NCBI GenBank assembly: GCA_016704275.1
Contig: JADJAK010000005.1
Location: 364,076 to 428,075 of the forward strand
Length of the DNA: 64,000 nt
Source of the DNA: Gemmatimonadota bacterium
GTDB lineage: Bacteria > Gemmatimonadota > Gemmatimonadetes > Gemmatimonadales > GWC2-71-9
Reading direction: 5' to 3'
Each line of letters opens with the position of its first letter. The first letter of the stretch is position 1. The notes below the pieces were generated by a model, which made no database searches, was not told the DNA's origin, and was given only the letters and a program-made list of their open reading frames with translations. Shown here piece after piece: positions 36,027 through 43,572 of this stretch. The position numbers were made by a program, and so were the translations under genes.

Positions 36027-36633
36027 ATGAGTCTGAGATTTGGGCACAAGGTGTTTAGTAGGCCGGACGGCTCATCGGCCGAGTCTTGGGAACCCTTCAC
36101 ATGCGCATATTGCGGGGCTGAGGTGTCCAGCGCGGTCATTGCAACCGTGGGCGACGGGATCGGCCGGCTGTTGAAGTTTCTTCAATGCTCGAAATGCCAT
36201 GAAGGATCGGTGGCTACTGGCCGCGGTGAGATCTTCCCGGGGGTAGCGTTCGGCCCTCCGCTCCGTGGCCTTCCGTCAGACGTGGAGGCCGCATACGGCG
36301 AGGCACGGCGATGTTTGTCGGTAAACGCTAACACAGCGGCTGAGGCAATGTGCCGAAAGCTGCTCATGCACATTGCTGTCGACAAGGGAGCGAAAGAGGG
36401 CCAGACGTTCGCTTCGTACCTGGAGTACCTCGAGCAAAGCGGTTACGTCACTCCCCGATGCGGGGTGGATCAGATTGATCAAGGATCATGGCAACGATTC
36501 CCAGCACCGCCTGCAAAGCCCAGATCGCATGCGTGCCGAGGGCACCCTCACCTTTACGGCACAGCTGCTCCGTATTGTCTATGAGATGGAACACCTCGCG
36601 ACGACCTTCGCGCCGTCAGTACGAGACGGATGA
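36027..36633 (+). pseudogene. DUF4145-domain protein with N-terminal zinc ribbon, frameshifted
   Basis: ATG 36027 behind GAGGTCGAGGAG. A CxxC zinc-ribbon pair (FTCAYCGAE and LQCSKCHEG, about residues 30-60) precedes the DUF4145 domain (AAEAMCRKLLMHIAVDKGA). One extra C in the CCCC run at 36452-36455 shifts the frame; the other frame continues DAGWIRLIKDHGNDSQH and ends EMEHLATTF to 36633. DUF4145 is often found next to restriction or abortive systems; function unknown. Confidence 0.7.
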
Positions 36634-36788
36634 CCTCCGGCGAGCTAGCCAGCGCTCGCGTCGGCCCACCTGCAGCTGCTTCAAGAGGGAACGAGCCGGA
36701 GTAGCCGGCCCTTGATGGAGAAGTCGGCGGTGTTCGGCGCAGATCATTGGGTTTTTAATTGAGCGGAGTGCCCTTCCCCTGGAGTCCG

Positions 36789-37973
36789 ATGTCTCGTTCT
36801 GTGGATGCGTTGGCGACGCCAGAAGTCCTAGTCTGGGGCCGAGAGGCTCAGGGCTCGGGATGGCCGACGCTGCGCGTCGTTTGCGGATAGACTTGGATCA
36901 ACTTGCGGAGTGGGAGGCAGGCGAGGTCCATCCAACAGTCGCACAACTTCGAAAGGCGGCGGAGGTGTACAGGCGTCCTCTCGCGGTCTTCTTTCTACCA
37001 ACCGCGCCCAAGAAGTTCGAAGCCATGCGGGACTTCAGGCGGGTTGCGGGCACAGAAACCAGGGCAACCCTCACCCCAGCTGATGTTCGAGATTCGTCGT
37101 GCTCGACAGAGGAGGGAGGTCGCAGTCGAGCTCTTGCGGGAGCTGGATGAACGTGCCCCCGGGGTTAGTCTCGCGGCGGAGCGTACGGCGCCGGCAGCAG
37201 TCGTGGCAGCGGCGCTCCGGGAATGGTTGGGCATCTCGATGGCAGACCAATTCGCCTGGGCGCAGCCGTATGATGCGCTGAACGGATGGAAGGCGGCTGT
37301 TGAGCGGGTCGGGGTGCTTGTGTTCCAAGTCACAGGTGTCAAGACGAGCGAGGCTCGAGGATATTCGGAATTTCACGAGCCACTTCCGTTCATTTTACTG
37401 AATACGCAGGAGTCGCCTCGCGGCCGGGTGTTCACTCTGTTCCACGAACTCGCCCACCTCGTATTGCGTTCGACCGGGCTGTGTGACCTCCACGAGCAAA
37501 CAGGCCAGAATGGACCGTCGGACGCGATAGAGGTGTACTGTAATAGGGTTGCAGGCGCGGCCCTCGTGCCGGCGGATTACCTACTCGTTGAGCCTGAAGT
37601 GCGGCGCCACACGGGACCAGAGTGGTCTGCGGATCAACTCGAGAATCTCGCGAATAGGTACTCGGTAAGCCGGGAAGTACTACTTCGAGCAGTGCTCCTG
37701 GCAGGAAGGACGACGCCAGCCTTTTACGAAGCTATGCGGCGTGACTTTCTCGCAGAATACGACTCTCTGGTCACCCGCAAGAAGCAATCCCCCGTGCCGC
37801 ATTTCCGCAAAGTGATTGCCTGGAACGGCCGGCGATACAGTCGGCTCGTCCTTGATGCGTATGATGAGGAGCGCATTACGGGGAGCGATCTTTCTGACTA
37901 CTTGGGTGTCAAGATGGGGGAACTCGAGAAGGTTCGAGCCGCCCTCGTCTCTAAGCATGAGGTTCCGGTCTAG
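36789..37973 (+). pseudogene. XRE/ImmA-IrrE metallo-endopeptidase gene, two frameshifts
   Basis: Reconstructed from three frames. From 36789: SVDALATPEVLVWGREA; shifted at GGG 36857-36859 to MADAARRLRIDLDQLAEWEAGE with a helix-turn-helix of the XRE type; shifted again at CCCC 37074-37077 to MFEIRRARQRREVAVELL. The metalloprotease domain is intact, with HELAH in VFTLFHELAHLVL (about 200 residues before the end). It overlaps the DUF4411 gene by 1 nt (TAGTG). This gene pair is a known arrangement for a toxin-antitoxin-like or defence module, the ImmA/IrrE part acting as regulator. Confidence 0.75.
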
Positions 37974-38452
37974 TGCCGGTCTATTGCCTTGACACAAGCG
38001 CGTTGTTGGACGGGTGGAATCGGCACTATCCTGTCGATGTTGTTCCCACGATGTGGGAGAGACTTTCCGACCTAGCGGCGACAGGTACGATTGTCTGTCC
38101 GGACGAAGTACTCCGGGAGGTCCTCAAGAAGGACGACAGCCTTAGCAAGTGGGTCAAGGGTGTCAAAGGTCTGATTGTTCCGCTGGACACCGCGCAGCAG
38201 ATCGCCGTGGCGGAGATCCTCGCGGAGTTTCCCCGTCTCGTTGACACGAGAAAGAATAGATCGATTGCGGATCCCTTGTGATCGCTCTTGCACGGAGTGC
38301 GAAATGCGACTGTGGTTACAGGTGAGAAGGCAGCCGGCACTGCGGACAAGCCGAAGATCCCGAATGTCTGCCTCCACTACGGCGTACCGACGACGAGTCT
38401 GCTCGGTTTCATTCGTGAAATGAAATGGACGTTGCAATTGTCGCCAGGCTAG
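37973..38452 (+). pseudogene. DUF4411 (PIN-like nuclease) gene, two frameshifts
   Basis: GTG 37973 opens VYCLDTSALLDGW, the PIN-fold first acidic residue pattern (DTSALL). The frame stops early at IADPL; one missing T near 38275-38277 restores FVIALARSA, and removing one A at AAA 38302-38304 restores NATVVTGEKAAGTADKPKIPNVC and LLGFIREMKW to a TAG at 38450-38452. The repaired protein (about 160 aa) has the DUF4411 C-terminal motif. It forms the toxin-like partner of the upstream XRE/ImmA gene. Confidence 0.72.
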
Positions 38453-38516
38453 CGGCTGCGCGCTTGTGGCTATGCCGCAGGAACTCTAGCCGTGCGCGCG
38501 TGGGAGGGTCTGGCCG

Positions 38517-39312
38517 ATGTCTACTCGCGATAATTTTGCAGTGCGCGTGAAGCGGACACTTGCGAACCGAGCGGCGCATTTGTGCTCGAACCCTGCCTGC
38601 CGGAAACTCACCACAGGGCCTCATTCGGACCCAGAGAAGGCATTGACCACCGGGCATGCAGCGCACATTCATGCTGCCGCGCCTGGCGGACCTCGCTACG
38701 ACGTGGCACAGGAGCCCTCACAGCGAAAGGGAGTCGCCAACGGAGTGTGGTTATGCCGCGAGTGCGGGGACCTTGTTGACAAGGACGAGGTAAGGTATCC
38801 CGCTGAGCTGCTGCTGCGTTGGCGAGCGGACCATGAACTTTTCATCGCTGAGGTTTGTAGCAAGGGGGTACGCGCGGAGCATTCGTCTGCTTCAGGCCCA
38901 GGCAGTCGCGCCGGGGGTTGCGAAGCGGCTATTCGATGTCCTTGAGGACAAACGCCTCTTTTGGGTGCGCTTCGATGCGGATTGTCCTGGTCGCGTGCTC
39001 GAATCACTGGGGCAACTCCGCGCAAGCATTGTTGCCTTGCGTGTCGAGGTTGTTGGAACGCCGCTCGACCAGGTCCTGGCGGCATTCAATAAGACCATCC
39101 TCGTATTCTATGACCGAGTCGAACGCTATGATTTGCGCTGCCTAAGCTGCGACGAGCGCGACCCAGCATGGTGCGAATTTCGAGACGCTCTCGCTGAACT
39201 CCGTAAGTCGACGGGCTTTCAACTCGCACCACTTGTAGAGATTTATGGGCTGCAGGTGTCGGCGGAACTTAGGGGCATGTTGCCGACTCAGCCGACTCCG
39301 TCGGTGAGTTAG
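38517..39312 (+). pseudogene. HNH-type nuclease gene, frameshifted
   Basis: From 38517: MSTRDNFAVRVKRTLANRAAH, then a Cys-rich HNH-like module (LCSNPACRKLT, GHAAHIHAAAPGGPRYD, VWLCRECGDLVDKDE) with the CxxC/CxxC metal pairs and central His expected of an HNH finger. At GGGGG 38864-38868 the frame shifts by one; the other frame carries on RSIRLLQAQAVAPGVAKRLFDV to 39312, a helical C-terminal half of about 150 residues. The repaired protein is about 264 aa. HNH nucleases of this type occur in defence islands. Confidence 0.65.
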
Positions 39313-39530
39313 CGAGCGATCACAGTGCCATGGGGCATGGGGCATGTGCATCGGCCCCCGCTTAGCCATCCTGCGTGTCTGGGTCGCTGAGATGCTCGCG
39401 ACAGATCGTCCAGGGCTGGTACGCCAATCAATTGTCGAGCAGAGCGCCCTCTCGAGCTGTTCTTGGCGGAGGGTACGGCAAGTGACATGGAGCCTGGCGC
39501 CAGTGCGCCGCACCACCGTTGGGAGGGACC

Positions 39531-39923
39531 ATGGACCTGCTCAAGAGTATCTCTGCTAGTCTTCTGGCTGCCCTGTGCGTAGCATGCAGCGACTCACCAA
39601 CCGGGAGCTCGGCCCAGTCGGTCTTCATCCTCGTGCCCAAGGATCTCGCCGTCAGCTCCGGGGCGAGTGCGCAGTTGGTGAACCACAGCGGGGCCCCGAT
39701 CCATGTCGGAGCCATCTCGTGCTACGTCCAAACTGAGCGGCAAACAGACGCTGGGTGGACTGAGGTCCCGCGCCGAGGGAGCGACTGCGCGCAGCCGGAC
39801 TTTCTCCTGGCGAATGGGGCCGCCTACACATTCATTTTCTCGACCCCGACCACCACCGGCAACTTCCGTTTGCGCATCGGCGCCGAAGACACCGTGTTTT
39901 CCAATGTGTTTGCTGTCCGGTAG
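39531..39923 (+). CDS. Secreted lipoprotein of unknown function
   Basis: 130 residues with signal MDLLKSISASLLAALCVAC and a lipobox Cys at about 19. The mature part is a beta-sandwich-like domain (SVFILVPKDLAVSSGASAQLV, CYVQTERQT, FRLRIGAEDTVFSNVF) with two Cys that may pair. ATG 39531 follows GGGAGGG. The end overlaps the beta-propeller gene by 20 nt, so the two are translated together and may act together at the cell surface. Confidence 0.72.
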   Translation: MDLLKSISASLLAALCVACSDSPTGSSAQSVFILVPKDLAVSSGASAQLVNHSGAPIHVGAISCYVQTERQTDAGWTEVPRRGSDCAQPDFLLANGAAYTFIFSTPTTTGNFRLRIGAEDTVFSNVFAVR

Positions 39924-41046
39924 CGTCTGGCCTGCCATCCTCGTGGTGGGCGCGGTTGGCGGGGTGGCGGCACAGGGCCCCGGCGGCCGACTGGTCGACG
40001 GCGTCCGGATCGTCGACAACGTCGCCCGCCGGTCGGCCCCCATCGCCTTCACCCTCGCGGCCAAGCCAACCCTGGATCTCGGGGGCCTCAAGGCCTCGCC
40101 CGACGACGAGTTTTCCCCGAATGGGGGCTACCTCAACGGCGTCCGCCTCTCGGACGGCCGGTGGGCGGTGATCGATGAATCGCGCATCCGCTTCTTCAAC
40201 CCTGGAGGGCGGCAACTCGCCGTCGTCGGCCGGAAGGGCGGGGGCCCCAGTGAGTTCCAGCAGATCACTGGGATCTGCCGGACCAGAGGCGACACCCTCG
40301 TCGTCAACGATCCCATCAACGGCCGCGTGACCGTCGTCGCCCCCAATGCGCGGATCGTGCGCAGCGTCGCCGTCGGCCGCGCGGACCTTCCCTGGGGTGG
40401 AGGATGCTTCGACGACGGCACCTTCGTGCTGGTCACCGCCGCGCCGAGTGTGGGTGGCGATCGCTACATGCAGTTGGTCCGCCGCCGGCTCGACGGCAAG
40501 ACGACCCAAACCCTCGGGCCCTTCTGGCAGTCCACCCCCGACCGCTTCCTCCCCAGCTTCTCCACCGTCGTGGCGCAGGGCACCAAGCTCTTCCTCAGCG
40601 ATCCACGGGTGCACGAAGTTCGGGTGTACACCGCTGAGGGGACGCTGACCCACCGGATTCGCAGCGCCGATCCGATCGAGGAGCTCACCTCGGCCGAGAA
40701 GATGGCGCTCACGCCGGCAGTTTCCCCTCGTGCGGGCAACAGTGCTGCGAACAAGGCCTACAATGCGGACCAGGATCGGCTCGCCCCGCGGCCGCCTCTC
40801 TGGCCAACAACCGCGAGCATTGCCGTCGATCCGACCGGGCGACTCTGGGTCGAGAGCTTCCGAAAGCGCCGCACCGAGCCGCACATCTACACCGCCTTCG
40901 ACACCGCTGGGAAGCTGCTCGGGCGCCTGATCTTGCCAGCGGACTCCCCGGCGATCGCGTTCACTGCCGGCGGCGTCCTGCTGTGGCGCACCGACAAGGA
41001 CGGGGCGGATCATCTGGTGGTGTACGAGTTGGTCGCACCCCGGTAG
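39904..41046 (+). CDS. Secreted six-bladed beta-propeller protein
   Basis: 380 residues with signal peptide (VWPAILVVGAVGGVAAQ) and a propeller of NHL-like blades. The family signature is VVGRKGGGPSEFQQ (about residue 110), followed by GRVTVV, FDDGTFVLV and later blade VYTAEGTLTHRIRSADP. Ends WRTDKDGADHLVVYELV. It is the one clearly intact copy of the family in the left part of the accessory region. Role unknown; such propellers often bind partner proteins or sugars outside the cell. Start ATG 39904 overlaps the lipoprotein gene. Confidence 0.8.
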   Translation: MCLLSGSVWPAILVVGAVGGVAAQGPGGRLVDGVRIVDNVARRSAPIAFTLAAKPTLDLGGLKASPDDEFSPNGGYLNGVRLSDGRWAVIDESRIRFFNPGGRQLAVVGRKGGGPSEFQQITGICRTRGDTLVVNDPINGRVTVVAPNARIVRSVAVGRADLPWGGGCFDDGTFVLVTAAPSVGGDRYMQLVRRRLDGKTTQTLGPFWQSTPDRFLPSFSTVVAQGTKLFLSDPRVHEVRVYTAEGTLTHRIRSADPIEELTSAEKMALTPAVSPRAGNSAANKAYNADQDRLAPRPPLWPTTASIAVDPTGRLWVESFRKRRTEPHIYTAFDTAGKLLGRLILPADSPAIAFTAGGVLLWRTDKDGADHLVVYELVAPR

Positions 41047-41577
41047 CCTGACTCTTCGAGGCGGCGCCGAGGGTTGGTACGCTCTGCGCGGCGCTTCCCC
41101 GGGCGCTGTGCTGGCAAGTGTTCCGCATCCCGAGACCCTGCGTGTGACGCGCACAGTCGCCTCCTCCGGCCTCGCGCTCGGAATGCACCACCCCCGCCAC
41201 CCTCGTCTCCGATGGGCAGTCCCCCAACCCCAATTCCCCCCTGAAAGTGCTCCATAGGACTCCTGCTCACTGACAGGTAGTCGTTCTCGGGTACAGTGTG
41301 GAGGGTCGTGTTGTGAGGGTCGGATTGGCCGGCTGCAGCCCTTGTGGCAGCCCGTCCCGACCCGGGGCGGCGACCTCTGGGCATGGGGGAGGGGAGGAGG
41401 CGCTAGGTCGCGATCGGCGGAGCGATTCTGGGGCGCCGGGCGAGGACCCGGTGGCTTGGCGTGGGAAACCGCCACCGGTTCCCGTCTTAGCCTGTAGGGG
41501 CTACCGTTCGTGGAGGATTGGGCCGCACGGGCTGCCGGCCCATTGCACGTACGGCGGACAAAAACGGAGGGAGACTA
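41047..41577. other. Gene-free stretch carrying repeat E2
   Basis: 531 bp between the propeller and the MltR-like gene. It contains the structured element at 41463-41542 and GC-rich sequence; I see no supported ORF, tRNA or terminator. The MltR-like gene has a GGAGGG Shine-Dalgarno at its right edge. Confidence 0.5.
41463..41542 (+). repeat. Structured repeat E2 upstream of the MltR/Pycsar genes
   Basis: 80 nt, second copy of the 34978-35058 element on the same strand. Hairpin 1: GGGAA-CCG with CGG-TTCCC around CCAC (41463-41483). Centre GGGGCTACCGTTCGTGGAGGATTGGG matches the other copy with about five mismatches over the last 30 nt. Hairpin 2: TGGGCCG/CGGCCCA (41519-41525 with 41536-41542). 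Stems are conserved by paired changes, as expected of RNA or a folded DNA site. Confidence 0.6.
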
Positions 41578-42145
41578 TGGTCGGCCGCGAGCTTGCGCAG
41601 GGCAAGCCGGACATGGATGCATTGAAAGAATTCATTGCAGATTTCAGCCGGAAAGCGACCGTGCTGCAGTGATCGTCGGAGCAGCTAAGCTTGACTTGGT
41701 ACTCTTTCAAGTTTTGCAGCGAGTACTTGCGCCTTGCACCAGTTCTGTTGATGACCTTCTTGAGAATAGCGGTGGACTCAGCACGTTTAGCTCTCGCATC
41801 CACCTAGTCTATCGTCTGGGACTCATCGACGACCACTATGCTCGTGCCCTGCACTTGGTTCGTAAGATACGAAACACATTCGCTCACGAAGCAGCGAAGG
41901 GATCTCTCGACCAGCCTCCGCATCGGGACCGCATTCGAGAGCTGGCTGCTCCCTTCTTGCCCTATGACCGCTTTAACCAGGATGCAGCAACGATGGCAGG
42001 GTCCGGAATCGCATCCAAGCAGTTCCGCCACGTTCTAGCGATCATGATTGCAAGACTGGAGCAATTGCTCGTTTCGTCTGTTCAGTGTCATCCCGCAATT
42101 AGCCAGACTCTTGTTCCGCCGCATTGGGATGCGCCAACAAAGTAG
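41578..42145 (+). pseudogene. MltR-like (mannitol repressor family) gene, frameshifted
   Basis: ATG 41578 behind GGAGGGAG. MDALKEFIADFSR runs into a shift at GG 41651-41652, after which ESDRAAVIVGAAKLDLVLF continues in another frame to 42145. Family blocks are AAKLDLVLFQVLQRVLAP, LSTFSSRIHLVYRLGLI and ALHLVRKIRNTFAHE. MltR-like proteins are helical regulators, some linked to defence or toxin control. Its position between E2 and the Pycsar pair suggests it is part of that module. Confidence 0.7.
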
Positions 42146-42260
42146 TGCGAGGGAAGCGCAGCCTACTAGGCACTTGCTGCAGCTGCGCGGCGAGCGCGCC
42201 GCGATAGAAGTACAGGGTTTTTACACGAATGAGCGGGTTTCCCTAGGATGTGTAGGGGGT

Positions 42261-42772
42261 ATGGACGAAACAGAAGTCGACACTCTCTCGCAAGAGAGCA
42301 GCTCAACTTTGTGATGGCGTTTTTCGCACGAGTTGACGCAAAGATTTCAGTCTTGTTAGGTGTGGACCTTGCCATGCTCGCATTCCTAGCGACCAAGACA
42401 CCGAGACTGGCACTTTGGGAGGCAAGACTCCTCTTCGCCGCGATACCACTGTTGTTGCTTGCAGCGAGTCTCTGGCACCTCTATCGTGCGTCCTTCCCGC
42501 AACTTGATGGTGGGCGAGAGTCGTTGATCTACTTTCGAGAAATAGCCGCGAGGACCGAGGGCAAGTTCATTGAGGCGTACAAGAGCCAGAACCGCACGGC
42601 TGTCCTGAGCGATACACTGGGTCAGGTGTGGTTGAATTCGCAGATCCTGACCCAGAAGTTTGACCACCTCAAGACTGCGTTTCTGTTCACGGCATGGTCG
42701 ATAGTGCCCTGGCTTATCACACTGGCGTCCTTTGTTGTCGCCAACCGGGCGGCGGATGCCGTGGTGAGGTAG
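42261..42772 (+). CDS. pycTM: Pycsar effector-like membrane protein (DUF5706/PycTM)
   Basis: Small membrane protein. After REQLNFVMAFFARVDAKISVLLG come two hydrophobic segments (SVLLGVDLAMLAFLA and LLFAAIPLLLLAASLWHLY), then LIYFREIAARTEG, LGQVWLNSQILTQKFDHLKTA and a last TM (LFTAWSIVPWLITLASFVV). This is the DUF5706 layout seen in PycTM, the membrane effector that damages the inner membrane when cyclic UMP/CMP is sensed. Start: ATG 42261 in one frame (DETEVDTLS) would need a one-base shift near 42290 to join the conserved part; an in-frame ATG at 42248 gives an unbroken ORF. It directly precedes the cyclase gene. Confidence 0.7.
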
Positions 42773-42775
42773 TGA

Positions 42776-43485
42776 GTGGCATTCAAGGATGAGCTTGCCG
42801 TTGAAATGGAAGAAATTCTCAACCAGAAGTGGAACCTACGTGACGGGCAGGTGGTGCCCGAGACCACAGATGTGGCCCTTACTGGGGTGGGGTGAAGCTT
42901 GATGCCACCATCGCGTACGCGGACCTTGCTGATTCTACTGAGCTTGCGATGGACTACGACGCACGGGTGGCCGCCAAGGTCTTTCGTGCCTTCCTCGCCA
43001 TGAGTACGCGCATTCTCCGCCACGAGGGCGGATCAATACGCAGCTTTGACGGGGATAGGGTGATGGGGATCTTCGTTGGCAACTACAAGAATACGTCTGC
43101 GGTTAAGGCCGCTCTCAAGATCAACTGGGCGTTTCTTAATTTGCTCAAACCCAAGCTGCTGGCGAAGTACTCCTCTCTGGCAAACGGCAGCTACAAACTC
43201 GTTCATTGCACGGGAGTGGACACGAGTAGCGTTCTGGCCGTTCGGGCGGGCATCCGAGGAAACAACGACCTCGTGTGGGTAGGACGTTGCCCGAATGTGG
43301 CAGCCAAGCTCAGTGCGATTCGGTCCAGCCCATATCATTCGTACATAAGCGGGGAGGTCTATGATCAACTCGCCAAAGAGGGTAAGGAGAGCCCTGACGG
43401 GAGGAGCATGTGGGAAGAACGCAGCTGGACTGCCTTCCCGCGTGTTAAGCGTGTCTTCAGGTCCAATTGGGCCTGGACGCCGTAG
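42776..43485 (+). pseudogene. pycC: Pyrimidine nucleotide cyclase (PycC-like, Pycsar), frameshifted
   Basis: GTG 42776, four nt after the PycTM-like stop, opens a short leader ending VPETTDVALTGVG. One missing G in the GGGG at 42884-42887 restores VKLDATIAYADLADSTEL, the metal-binding Asp motif of class III cyclases. The second Asp is in SFDGDRVMGIFVGN, and VGRCPNVAAKLS follows, as in PycC uridylate/cytidylate cyclases. In Pycsar the cyclase makes cUMP or cCMP on infection. The pair with the upstream membrane effector makes the assignment, which rests on family knowledge and not on a search. Confidence 0.75.
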
Positions 43486-43496
43486 CGTTGTCCTGC

Positions 43497-43530
43497 GCCC
43501 CGGCTAACAGGCCTATGCTACGGTCGGGGC
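43497..43530. repeat. attC-like short repeat with flanking inverted stem
   Basis: CTAACAGGCCTATGCTACGGTC lies inside a six-base-pair inverted repeat GCCCCG/CGGGGC (43497-43502 with 43525-43530). Related motifs occur at 46494, 53904, 54596 and 60698. Only one arm of an attC site is recognisable. Confidence 0.45.
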
Positions 43531-43572
43531 CTGACGCGAAGTACCACATCATCTCCCTGACAAGGCGCACTG

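Noticed and set aside
41298..41672. Plus-strand open frame starting at 41298
   Set aside because: Only its end, from ATG 41578, matches the MltR-like family; the upstream part runs through the structured repeat E2.
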